Source: Psettodes erumei (Eukaryota; Chordata; Actinopteri; Pleuronectiformes; Psettodidae). Taken from it: a stretch of DNA of 64,000 bases. The stretch's first letter is position 1. Each line of letters starts with the position of its first letter. Below are positions 37,541 to 49,513 of this stretch, piece by piece. The stretch is taken from positions 1,426,001 to 1,490,000 of the forward strand of contig JAFBJZ010000377.1 in assembly GCA_016785225.1 (NCBI GenBank). Reading direction: 5' to 3'. The notes under the pieces were generated by a model. The model ran no database searches and was not told the origin of the DNA. It worked only from the letters and a program-made list of their open reading frames with translations. The position numbers were made by a program, and so were the translations under genes.

Positions 37541-40500
37541 GTATTCTTAAAACCTGAGAAGTTGCGTGCGCGACAACGTGTGAAAAACTGCTTTTCTTTG
37601 CCATACCAACAGATTTGTACCCTGCAGCCCACTCATCCATACACACATGATCACACACACACGCATACATGCTTTTTGAAGGTTTTGACGTGGGCGATGC
37701 CTCTGTGTCAACTCTTTCCTGCGGAGATACTTTCCACTTGGTTCTTTCTTTTTTTTCCATGAGTGCTCTGAGCTGCTTGTCAAAATGACAGTTACATTGG
37801 GGTTTTTTTGTTATTCATGCATGCACTGAATCTATTGTTTCAAGTAGCACATTCCCCTACTCTTCCTTCCCTCCATCTTCCACCCAGGCCCCCCCCATTA
37901 ATAATTCAGCACATAATCCAGTGTTTGGTCACGCTCACGCGACAGCAGCCCCCCCTTTGGCCTGCCCGTCGCTGGCCTAATTAGCACAAGATCTGCTCCC
38001 TCTCTGGCTGATGCTGGAAAAACACTCCTCTCATCCCGATCCAGCCCCTCGAAGGCCACTTTGCCTCCCCGGCACTGACGCGCCTTTTGGGGTGTGTTTT
38101 GTTTTCCGTCATCGTTGGCTTTTCTCCACTTGCGCACCGAGGTGTCTGCAAAACACCAAAACTTTGTTTCCTTGTTGATTCAGCCCCATTGCACAGGAAG
38201 AGGTTTTGACAACCAGATTACTGTGCGTGCAGGTGTACTTTGTCAGAGTGAATGTCGAGCATGAGGTAAGAACAAGTATTTGCCATCCTCTAACGTCTCG
38301 TAAGATTTATCGCAAATTTGTTCTGGTGCATGTTGCGCTGCACTATGGTGTTTACATTTAAGGCCGAAGCTGTGTCAAATAAGAACCAACGTGGGTGTGA
38401 GTCAAAGAAGTCCAGAACTGAACTGCAAATTCACAGAACTCATCTCCTCGGGGGCCCGAGGCGGAGCCGAGACAGAACAGCCCAGACAGCCTCAGACATT
38501 TGAAGCACGGCAGCCCGGTCTATAGATAACCCCAGTGTTTCTATCACATGTGCGGCGTGTTACCATATAAGACAGCAAGCAATATGACTCACCCCTGCTC
38601 ACTGACCTACTATGTGGGAAGTCATGATTCATGCAAGCTGCATTTAAGCAGGGAGGGTCCAAAAATACTCTGGTATGCCATCTCTCACACACATACCTCG
38701 CTTGCTCAGTCATACTCGCCACCCACAGACACCGATAGGCTGGATGCCGTCAGTTACATACAGTGAGAGACATTAGAAAGTTGTCAGAGCGGAGACTGGA
38801 ATAACAAGATGACTGGATCCGTGCGTGTGCCTTTCTGAGGTAATCCCAATAGCTGATGCTTTCGCACCTTGATTTAGTACTGTGACGTTGTGTAGTAGGA
38901 GAAAAAAAAGGCGATTTTCAATAAATAAAAGTCTAGTCAACAGTTTCTGATTTTGCCACAAATTGCATTTCAGTGACTCGGGTAATTCTGCGATAGGATG
39001 CCTGGTGCACTGTATGGCTCTGGGCGGCGTTCGTCTTGATTTTGTTCTTCGAGTGATTAGTCAGCGAGATGCAGCTATAAATAGTGTGTCGAGTGTTGTT
39101 ACATTGGCCACAACTGCAAGGTGCCACGGTGACATGTTGCAGAAACCTGTCCTCAGACACCTGGCTAAGAGTGCTAACGTTTTCCTTGACCGCAAGGACT
39201 GTTGTTTTTTTTCACCTCTCTGTCTCGATATTGCAGAAACACCAGCCTCCATGCATTTTTAATGCAGACGCCGCCTGCTCTGATAATGAGTTTCTTAGCG
39301 TGTAATCCAGCTGTCTTTGATGGTTTCTGTGCGGCGTGTGCTCCGCACTAATTGTTTCTTTTAAAAGGTAAATCTCGGCGGCGGTTGGAGAATCGATTCG
39401 CGCGGTTGTGGGTCACCGCCCGGACCTTTCCATCGCCAGGAGATGAAGTGGCTCTGGTGTTAATTAGGCCGATTGCCGATAGACGCTGAGTTTCTGCGTG
39501 GCGCTGGGGGACGAGGGGCACGCGCTCCCTCGGCCGGTCCCATTCATCCATGTCAGCGGCGGGAGCGTGTCCGCGGCCTGGGGGGACTCTACCTAACGTG
39601 GGTTGCTCCAGTCACCTGACTGTGTCACATTCATGGCGTCCAGAGGGGGCTCCTCCTTTTGTAACTGCCCAGCTGGGTTGTGTGTTAATAGCACCTCCGT
39701 GTTGAACCCTTCTTTTCAGGAACTGATGCGGTGTTGTCTTTGCGTCATCTTCCGATCAAAGCCAAGGGAGATAGTATTGATTTCTCTCTGGAGCCAATAG
39801 CACCTGATCCATTTGTGGATGGACTTGAGCATAATGAGTCCAGTCGTAGCCTGAGATGACACCATGTGATCACATGTCAGGTTTAACTTTGGACCTTTCA
39901 CCTTTTACATAAAGAGAGAGGGAAACCTGTTTGTCTGGTTTTGTTTGCTTGTTTTTTGCTTTTATTCAATAGAAGACTTGGAATTAATGACACAAAAGTA
40001 ATCAGCTATCATTTTTAATGTGGTCACCCTGCTTCCCGCCGATCACTGTATGTAATCAGCCGAGCCTGGCGGGCCTCGTCTGCATGTCTCCGAGGTGGCC
40101 GCCTCGCATGTTTTATCCTCAGGATCAATATCAACAACCCGGCTGACCTCCTGAAAAGCTGTTGAGCTTATCAGCAGTGTGGAGAAGGAGGTGCTCCTGC
40201 CATGGTCAGAGTGGAAAGCCCCCAAAACAACAAAAAAAAACACCTCATGGCTTGAACCGTGTCACACAGTCTTTATCAGAGAAATGGGGTTGGTGTTGTT
40301 TCTTTAAATGAACATTCATCTGTGTGCCTTCAAGGTGTGAAGAAACGTGATAGAGAAAATCTCACTTCTTCTTTTTATGTGTTTCAAACGCCTTTTGACT
40401 TTGAATGCATCACTCGGTTGTTGTTACAGTTTCTGTGTTGCAATGCAGAGGCGCACCGGCCTTTCTTCCCCTTACAGAAAAGGGTCTCTTCACTGGAAAC

Positions 40501-43500
40501 TGTTCATATGTGATTTAACAGCATTGGCTGGATGCGAGCAGTTCAGTTAATACGCCTCTCTCGGTGGTTACAGAGCCCGGGCAGGATGTTTTGTCTATGA
40601 AACCAGTTGCAGATGGAAACCACACCGAGTAATTAGAAAATGTCTTTTTTTTCAGGAACAGGAAAAAAAATTTCTTGTCTTGATGATGATGCACTTTTAG
40701 TGGGTTTTGCAACACTGTCAAAAGCCACAGAGGTCAGAGAGCTGTGTCAACACGTAGACAACCACTCGACCCCGCTGACGTTACAACATCACAGAAATAA
40801 CCAGTATTCGTCACATGGAATAAATATTTATTTCTGGATTTCAAGTAGACTACAATGCTTTTAGCATTTAGAAAGTGTGAAGTAAAAAGAAATGGGGAAG
40901 GAGTGGGTGTAATTGCGTAACAGCCAGGGAGACATTAGAAACAAGTTAGGAGCTGCGGGTCCAAGTCCAGCCTCATTACCATGTCCCATTACCCAGATAG
41001 AGTAATCCCTGTTTAATCAATCCCTGCGTCTGATATTCCCATCCGGTGCTCGTAATGAACCATTAACACGTTTGTGATGATCTCTGCAGTTTGTCGTGCA
41101 GAGAAGCACCGTCCTGTGTATGATTAGCACCACCCTCAGACAGATATTAAAGGAGACCTCCTATGGTATGTTATGTGTTTGAAGTGCAGCGCTGTATGCA
41201 CTGATACTGACATATGATACCATCCAAAATATGTTCAAACTTTTTTTTGTCAACCTTGCAAAAAAAAATCTCATGAAACCTTGCAGACAGCCAACAAACC
41301 CTAACAACAAATTAACAAGAGTCTTAAAGTGTTATAAAACTGGAATTTGTTAAGATAAGTGTATTTCCCAGGCAGGGCGATTGAATGAAAAAGATGGTTT
41401 CATTATGGGAAGTGGCAGCTTTTCAGTTCTACACTTACAAGAAACTCGAGGTTGAAACTGAGATGCAAATCTAACCCGTAGCAGCTTCTTTATCAGACGA
41501 CCTGATACTGCCAAGTTTGAAACCTGAGCTGAGACCCAAGGCTATGATTTGCATTGCTTCATAACTTTTCATAATTATGCAATGCACATTCAAAACCTGT
41601 GCACCTATTATGCATATCTGTGAAAAAGAAAGAAGCGTTTCTCAATAATGTATGTTTGAAAATATAGAAACATCTGAACCTGAGTCCCAATGATTTGGGA
41701 AACAAAATGGCCCAAGTCAAACCAAGAAGCTCCACTTTACCTGGATCCACTGGGCTCAGGTCAGTTAGCGAAGCTCTTTACTCCGGCAGCGTCTGCTGCT
41801 GCTCCCATTGTGATTTCTCCTCTTTTTCATCTGCTAAATTGCTGTCTTTTAAAATCAAAGGTGTTCATTCCCATGGGCTCATGAACGTGCTCCGTAAATG
41901 TCACGGCAAGGGTACGGAAGAAGCGGAGCGTTTCACTCGGAAATGAAACCTCTCGAAAAAAATTAATCTGCAAATTGCATTCAAAGATGGTACATTACCG
42001 AATGCGTCTTCTTCTGACATTTATTCTGCGGGCAGAACTGATATACAGCACACTTATGCATGTGATTTTAATGTGAATGTTACATCGCTCGTGCGACCAT
42101 TCACCCAGCCTTTATCACTGTCACCATCCATGTTGACATTTGCCACCATGTGCAGCTTCAAGGGCATTTGTTGCTGCGCCTTAATTTGATCATTCCAAAT
42201 TAAAACCGTGTTCCTCCTCAGTGTAATTACAGTCATCTGGCAGAGGTCCTCCCCCCTTTAATTTCTGCACAGTGACACAGTGTTTGTGTGGGTCCCCCTC
42301 CGACTGGACTGGCTCTGTGGATAATGTCATTAGACCGCAGCAGCGCCGGTGGAGACTAACCTTGTTTGTTACAAGGGGCCACGGGGTGCATTCGCATTTT
42401 GTCACAATCATGCTGTGTAGATGTTCCATGAGACAAGAAAAAAAATCATGGCACGACTGAGGAGCTGTTAAAATCACTGCCCCACATCTTGCTCCCTGTG
42501 ATTTTGTTGCTTGCAACTTTTCATGAATGTGCTCGTTGTCCTTGTTCTGCTCCATGCTGATTCACGCGCTATTCTGTCAGCAAATGAGTCAAGACATTTC
42601 CAGATAATGAGTGACGGAAAGAGGGATATCTGTGTTGACTCACCAGCAAAGCTTCTGAAAATGCAATCGAAACATTTGTACAAGATTCTTTAAACTTCAG
42701 TGGAAGAAACGGAGCAGCTTTAACCCTCTACGAATGGATAATGCCATTTATTTCAGCTTGGTTCTTATTCTTCTTGTAATACGTAAAGATCTTGGAATAC
42801 TAAAAAGGGAAGCAAGAAACAAGAACATTCAGGGGATCAAACCAAATATTGAAATTATTTCATCACCCTCGCTGTTGTAAACATCCATTAACACCTTTTC
42901 TGCACGGAAAACTATGTGCAACGAGGGATTGCTGTCTGACAGCACTGTAATGTCACCACATACCCACATCTCAGCTAAAATTGTGGCCAGCACGTCAACA
43001 CCTCCACTCAGGGTCCACTGAACCGCTTTGTTTTGGAGCTTTTGTCCGTATCGCAGTCTTCAGCACCAGAACTGAGATGATGTTCTGGATTTGAAACCCA
43101 GCCACACAGTGACCACTGAGCAGGTCCGCATAGTAAGTTCCAATAATGAGCAAGTCAGTGGACTTTGACTGGAGATGGTATTGTCACCTGCTGCTGTGAA
43201 GGTCAGGAATGAACTGTCAAGCTGGAGTTGTAATTCAACCACCCTTTAATGTTCTTCTATAAGGGCCTTGCTTTGATATTCATGAGCTTCTTGGAAACAT
43301 CCTCAGACTGCTTTCAAAGTGCTCACACAGTCTGTCCTGCAACCGTCTGATCAGGGATTCAACGTGAAGTCCAGCAGTCGACGTCCCCTGGTGTTAGAAA
43401 GAATCTGGTCCTGTGTTTCTGGCATGCTAAACTGACAAGTCCCACGTGAAAAATACTCGCACAGGTGCTCAGCACTTATTTACCTGAGGCGGACAGGAAA

Positions 43501-44680
43501 CAGGAAGCCTCCGTGTTGCAGCTCGCAGTGGTGGCTCTGCCTGGAGGAGAAACGGCAAGATAAACTATGTTAAAAGAAGTCTTGCTTGTCGGAGATACTC
43601 TGTGCATATGGACAGCTCAAAGGAGGCTTCTCAGAGGAATGTGCTGGTGAAGAGCTTCATGAGTGACGAATGATGTGGGTTTTTTTCATGATAGCAGCAA
43701 TCATGACTCTGCCACCGGGGGCTCGGTTCAGCCCCCAAAGACTGCCCGCCCTCTCTCCTTTGCATATAAATCCGTCACACTCTGAACCCGCCTCTTCCTT
43801 CCACACGCCCTTCATATCGTTCTGCTGAGGCCCAGCGGGAGGGGTGGGGGGTGGGGGGCAGACATCACAGTTTGCGCTATGACACACTTTTGCACATTAC
43901 CACCCCGCCTTTCCACCCCTCCTACTTAAATCCCCCAAACCAAGACTACGTTACTGTATATGACAGGCGTATGAGTCAGGTCCGAGCAGACTCCTGCTTT
44001 GTTGTTATTATGAACTGATGCTTGAAAACAAAGACCAGCTCAGGCCAAAAGATTTATCTGACCGAACCCCCTCGGGAATCTCAGCTCCGTTTCCATGGTA
44101 ATAATCAGTGACACTGCTGATAACTAAGGAAAAAAGAGAAAAATGTGGCCTGCAATTTGTGCTTGGTGTAGTGTAGGAAATAATGAGCCAGTAGAAAGCT
44201 TCTCACTCATCTCTTGAATGACATCAGGAAGTCCTCCCTGTAACTGTGCAGTTCTCTGCAGCTTCAAGTGGACGCTTGTAGCACTGCAACCATTAATCAC
44301 TTCATTAATATGTCAAAATGATCTTAATTGACTGATTAATTATGAAGAAAAAAGCTCCAGCTCCAGTTTCTCTAATGTGAATATACACCATGTACCTGAC
44401 ATTTATGAATGACATCACTATAATTCACTTTATAAATGAATTATATTTGGGTTATGGACTGTACCTGGAGGGAAAGGGATTTGCAGATCTTAGGTTTTAG
44501 GACATTGTGATTAACATTTCTTAACTGTCTGGGTTTGTTCCGCGTGTTTGTCTTTATTTACCCAGAATGCATTTTAAAGTTGTCTGTCTGAAAGGAGCAG
44601 ATTGAGATTTTCTGATGTGCTTTCCTTGTGAGGGTCAGTTGAGAGTATGGATTTTAATCTGATGTGGGCATAAGGTACAG
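37541..44680. other. Non-coding block with conserved-looking elements
   Basis: No gene supported. Sub-blocks at about 39360-39600 (CpG-rich), 40040-40210 and 40930-41160 look like constrained regulatory DNA. The last is rich in ATTA/TAAT homeobox cores. Octamers ATGCAAAT at 41463-41470 and ATTTGCAT at 41547-41554 form an inverted pair. Positions 43660-44060 contain a GGGGGCT/AGCCCCC hairpin (43717-43736) and TGAGTCA at 43972. Nothing else is recognisable. Confidence 0.45.
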
Positions 44681-44900
44681 AGCTGGAGTCAGGAGGTGAT
44701 TAGCTTAGCGTGAACCGAGCACATAACTACACCATACGCGAGACTACACAGCAAACTGTTGCTTTTACATTCATGTATCTGTGCACATGATGGCTGCTGT
44801 CAGGCCAGCTGTTTCCCCATGCTTCCTTTCGTTATGCTAAGCTAAGGTAACCACATCCTGACTCCAGCTTGTGAACATAACAAGAGTGACACGCATTACT
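44681..44900 (+). repeat. Decayed percomorph interspersed repeat
   Basis: The tail 'gttatgctaagctaaggtaa', 'ccacatcctgactccagctt' and 'gtgaacataacaagagtgac' matches the end of a common percomorph repeat I recall (with TATGCTAAGCTAA as its hallmark). The 'gattagcttagcgtgaa' section near its start is the matching inverted end, so the element had terminal inverted similarity around GCTTAGC. No transposase frame is present. Confidence 0.5.
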
Positions 44901-47900
44901 GATTATTAGGAGTTTGGACAGTTTTGTGCCAGCACTGAATAGCTGGGATACATGTGACGTCTGACTGCTTGATACATTCAGGAAACGGTCAGTGTCCACC
45001 TAGCTCTAGGAGAGGTGCCTTTCTGTAGTGAGGTCACTACTTGTGCTCAATTGATCACACTAAATACAAAGAAGCAACAGTAGCTCGTGCTGTGATGTAC
45101 CGGCCCTGCGCTCGCGCATGAGGCTGTGACAGGTGAACGTCACAGTGGACGCCGCGCGCTTCAAGCAGAGCACCGCATCTCCACAGAGAGCGTAACTGAC
45201 GTAATGGCGAGTGCAGAGCTAATGGGTCTCCAGCCCCATTAGTCTTCATCAACTTCCCCCAGATCAGCGGGGAGCGGCAAAAACCTGAAGTCAGCTCCGA
45301 CCGCCGACTGGTGTGCTCACTGCCAGCACACTGCACTTTCTCATCCACGCAGGAATGGTAGCGACTCACCACAAAGGTTTACAGCATCTGTATTAGCATG
45401 GCAGAAAGAGCTGCTGTCGAAAAACTGACCCTGGAATTAAAAAAGAAAGAAAGAAAGGAATGTTTTGCATCAATCAGCACTTCTAATCAGAATCCTGCCA
45501 CAGCCTGCTATTTTGTGATGTGTGTGTCTGGGTATTTGTCTGCCTCTATAAGTGTTTGTGCGTGTGTAGATTAGTATGCTTGCAAAGTATGGTTGTGTGT
45601 GTCTGAGTCTGCCATGTGTTTGTGTCATCCTTGCATTTTCCTCCCACTGCAACAAACCATCTGAGGTCCAAGCGAAGCAAACGCGCACTCCGGGGTAGAA
45701 ATAGCATGTTTGGATTGCTCTGAACCTCGCAACCGCATCTGGAAACATTATTCTTGGAAGACAGGTCATTATCCGAGGAAGCCAACTGAGAAATGTTTTG
45801 GTGGAAATAAGCAAACTCTACAACAGTCGGACCAGCCAGAACCACAGGAGAAGTCTGGACTGACACGGTTGTTCCACAACGGCCCCCACACCAGACTGCG
45901 TGTTGTAGCAGTCGACTGCTCCGGTTGAATCATTATTGGAACTCTGCAAACAACTGAATCTGCAAAAGGGCCAGATATTGAAGGACCATCATGACATTCA
46001 CTGCTCGGCGTGGAGCCTCACAAAGCCCTAATTTCCGCCTCCCTCACTGTGTTCTGAGCACAGTCAGACGACATTTCTGTGAGGATGCACATCAGACAGT
46101 GCAAAGACTGGCGAGTGTTCTCCCATGCTGTGATGTAGCATGAACCACCTTCTCGCACCTGATTGGACATAAGTGCACCTCCCTGGGCTGTGATTAGCCT
46201 TTTCTTCTGGTTCTCAAACGTGTTGGTCAACTTTGAAACGCTCTCAGCTGTCACCAGTTACTTGATGATAATGATCGTTTCCTCAGTGTCGGTGTCATCC
46301 GGTCAGTCACCGGATCATTAGGATATATCTCATCACGGTCATAGATGGTCGTGACATTTGAGCGTTCGGAAAATCGGCAAGTTACATCAATAAGTCACAC
46401 ACTGTGTAGCGTAGCAGTGAAGAGCTCCACTGATTGTCAGCACATGTTTTCTGACGTTTTCCTCACAGCAAAAACAAAACCTCATCTTTAGATTTAAGGC
46501 TGTCTTATGAGGCTCATCTCAGTTCTGGCAGAATGAATTTGTGAAATCTGTAAGTGATCACCAGTTAGATAAAATTCCAGTTCAATAAATGGACATTGCG
46601 CAATCTATAGCTCATGAGTCGCTTAGTTTAAGAAACCCTTCATGAATCCTTTTCTTTCCAACATTGTTTATTTTAGCATTTAGTCCCATAATCTGTTATG
46701 TAAAGTATTTGGATGTTAAAAGTGGGCTCGCATGTGTGAAAGTGTTATACATTCTTCCAACACTGTTCACCTCAGCGCTAAAAACAATTCGTCTCGTGAT
46801 CACTCCCTGCACATTTCCGTGATGCCTGTGTTTGGAGTATCTATGTATCCCACACCTGTTTCTCCCGTTGGAGTCCACTCAGAGACATGCGGGCGCACAG
46901 CCGTCTCTCTCAGGGGAGCCGCCTTCAGACAGGTGACGTTTACTCGTCTCACCTTCTGTTAAACCCTACTATATTTTTGGTGAAACTGAAAAAGCCGCAG
47001 TTATGCGATGATGGTGCATAGAGCATGATTTCTAGTTGTGGCACATGAAAATAAACAACACGCCTTATCCAATGACTTCATTCAACTCTCCTATGTAATT
47101 TTGTGGGAGCTGTCAACTGGATTGATTGCCTCGAGGAGGAAAAAAAAAACAACATTTGCCCACGAAACCGCAGCCAGCGATCACAGTCTCAGCTGATCAG
47201 CTGCAGTGTCGAGAGATCCTCCGCTGCATTCTCATCCCGTCCCTTTTTCAATTTGCAAAAAACTCCTGTTTTCAAGAAATGGGAGTTGCTGTGGTTGTGT
47301 TTGCAGGGTGAAGGCGATCTCTCGGCCTACGTCTTCACACTTGGACGGGCAACGCGTAGACGCTCGCACTGTGCCGGGCTCAGTGCCTGTCCTGAGAGCA
47401 CTGGCCGATGGGAAAGTCCTCACAAAGAAAAAGCAATGGCTGCTCATCACTGTGTGGAATGGTTATTTACTTCAGGGTCGAAAGCTTCACTTCTTCATTT
47501 TCACTTCTCCTGCTAAGCACTTTTCATGCATAAAAGTATGAGTCATTGATAGTGATTTGTTTGCTGCTAATGCTCGGAGGTTATGGTTGAATGTATTTAC
47601 ATAAAAAAACTTTCCCTGATTAGTTCCTGATATAAGGAGACCCCACGACCCTGTCATTTATATATAACACAAATTATATGACATGTTAACACACAACAGT
47701 GCAGATCATTTTTATTCCAGTCACAGTGAGGAGAAATTTAAGTGGAACAATTCCACTCAGAAGGAGGATAATGTAATACGTAACACTGAGAGGCCTCTTA
47801 ACCCTCGCACAAACACCAGAAGCAGAGCAGTAAATGTGACAAACGTCAGCACGATGGCTTCCGCTGGTGAAGTGTTGCGTTAGCAGATGACAGACAGTGG

Positions 47901-48908
47901 TGGAATTTGTTTCAAACGAGCCCACATATGGCTGAGAAGCATCTTGGCTCCGAATATCATCTCATATAAGGGCCTTTCAGGAAGTGTGTGTGTGTGTGTG
48001 CATCTGGCGAGTTGTGCGAGATGTCGTCACAGGGCGAGCAGGATGGAGCAGTTTGGCAGGGGAGTCAGCGCCACGTGCACTTATGTTCCCCCAGCTGAGC
48101 TTTTTGGGGATTGTGTTCTGATGGAAGTTATGTCGACTTACTGACTTACAGACAAAACTGACGCTCCTTCATAATATTCTTTTAACCTGATACATATGCC
48201 AGAGAATTTAAATGCACTGGGGTAGGTGCCTCTTTCCCGAAGCGTGTCTCACCAAGCAGGCCTGTAAATCTCACGCCTGTCCAAAACTCAGATTGATGTG
48301 TCATCTCATGATGTCTCATCTCTGCGTTTGAGCAGGGAGCGCTCGTAAACATCCCAAAGCACTTTGATTGGTCAGTAGACGAGAGAAGCGCTGTATAAAC
48401 GCAGTCCATTTAAGTGGGCTCACCTCCTTCAGCTGATGCTGTGCTGCTGAGTGTGCCCGAGTGCCCTGCGTGCCTCTGCAGGCTCCCATTACAAACACAT
48501 GCAGGCCTCCACAGCAAACTGTGGACTCACTCTTTTACCTTTAAATTAAATGTAACCGTCATTTGAATAATGTTTTTTCTGTGTTTATATCTGCTGATGG
48601 CTTTATCCTGGTCATGTGACTTGAGGTAAGTGTGTAAGCTGAAACTTGGAGACTGACTTCAGAGTTATCTGTGTCTCTGTGTGGATATTTTATGTGTCCA
48701 CGTCGGTCAGGGGTGTGCAAACAACCAGTAATATTCAGTTGTCTTGTGTTTTTATGTGAGTTAAAGGTGAATTCTAGGAGAGTCAGACCAGCTCGTGTGT
48801 TTTAATCAGCAGCAGACCACCAGGGCAGATATCAGCCCCTGCAGTATGCACTCGCTGGGCTCAACTGTAAACTTACCCCCCCTCCCTCTGTTGTGCTTCT
48901 ATTTTCAG
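44901..48908. other. Non-coding sequence before the first coding exon
   Basis: No gene supported. There is a short (GT)n run at 47987-48001. Frames at 45.0-45.9 kb and 47.1-47.5 kb overlap on both strands with no domain. The last 30 bases form a CT-rich polypyrimidine tract ending TTCTATTTTCAG at 48908, the splice acceptor for the first coding exon. This shows that at least one 5' untranslated exon lies upstream, in or beyond this window. Confidence 0.6.
47987..48001 (+). repeat. (GT)7 microsatellite
   Basis: Seven GT dinucleotides. Confidence 0.8.
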
Positions 48909-48920
48909 GGCGTGAGCGGA
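48909..48920 (+). other. bach2: bach2 5' UTR segment of the first coding exon
   Basis: Twelve bases between the acceptor AG (48907-48908) and the start codon. The base at -3 is G, a moderate Kozak context. An acceptor this close to the start codon implies that most of the 5' UTR is on upstream exons. Confidence 0.7.
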
Positions 48921-49163
48921 ATGTCCGTGGATGAGAAGCCTGAAGCCCCCATGTACGTGTATGAGTCGACGGTTCATTGTACCAATATCCTCCTCTGCCT
49001 CAACGACCAGCGGAAGCAGGATATCCTGTGCGATGTGACTGTCCTGGTGGAGGGCAAGGAGTTCCGCGGGCACCGGGCCGTGCTGGCCGCCTGCAGCGAG
49101 TATTTCCTCCAGGCGCTGGTGGGCCAGGCGGAGAATGGCTTGGTCGTTAGCCTTCCTGAAGAG
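48921..49163 (+). CDS. bach2: bach2 first coding exon (BTB domain, N-terminal half)
   Basis: This exon encodes residues 1-81 of BACH2, a nuclear BTB-bZIP repressor. With small MAF proteins it binds MARE sites, and in mammals it guides B-cell and T-cell fate. The protein begins MSVDEKPEAPMYVYESTVHC, almost identical to the mammalian start. The BTB/POZ dimerisation domain follows from about residue 34, with the typical DILCDVT strand, Asp38, His51 and the HRAVLAACSEYF helix (51-62), and the exon ends at SLPEE. The donor is GAG/GTACGT (49163/49164); 243 coding bases make 81 whole codons, so the intron is phase 0. The start is chosen by homology and by the acceptor 12 bases upstream. Teleosts may carry two copies (bach2a, bach2b); I cannot tell which this is. 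BACH1 is less likely, given the N-terminus and the following exon. Confidence 0.95.
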
Positions 49164-49465
49164 GTACGTCCATCATGTTTCCTTGAAATGCCTATGACTT
49201 TTAGACAATGCAACACTAACCCCCCCCCGGAACTTTCTCCAAGCCACACACAGCGATGAACTTTGACCTCCCGTCCTCTGTCCACCCCCTACCTCAGGAA
49301 AACATCCTCCTCAGAATGTAACTTATGGCCATAGCTTCATGTAAATTATAATACAGCATGCTGCGTCCACTATTTTTATCTCACAAATAAACGTGTGATG
49401 CCCAAAAGGACAAGTTCCAAAGCTATTCATCCAATATATGATGAACGAATGCAGCGATATAACAT

Positions 49466-49513
49466 ATTTACATTTATTCCTTTGGCGGAGGCTTTTGTCT
49501 GGAGCGACATTAA
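49466..49513 (+). repeat. Short fish repeat fragment
   Basis: The string 'acatttattcctttggcgga' followed by 'ggcttttgtctggagcgaca' corresponds to the widespread fish repeat core around 'catttattcatttggcagac' and 'gcttttatccaaagcgac'. Only about 48 bases are recognisable. Confidence 0.55.

Noticed and set aside
37205..37762. 185-codon open frame on the + strand
   Set aside because: It runs through a CAG repeat and CA-rich DNA, has no domain-like pattern, and overlaps several similar-length frames on the - strand.
43717..43736. GGGGGCT/AGCCCCC hairpin as a possible microRNA or terminator
   Set aside because: The stem is only seven base pairs, too short for a microRNA precursor, and a bacterial-style terminator has no meaning here.
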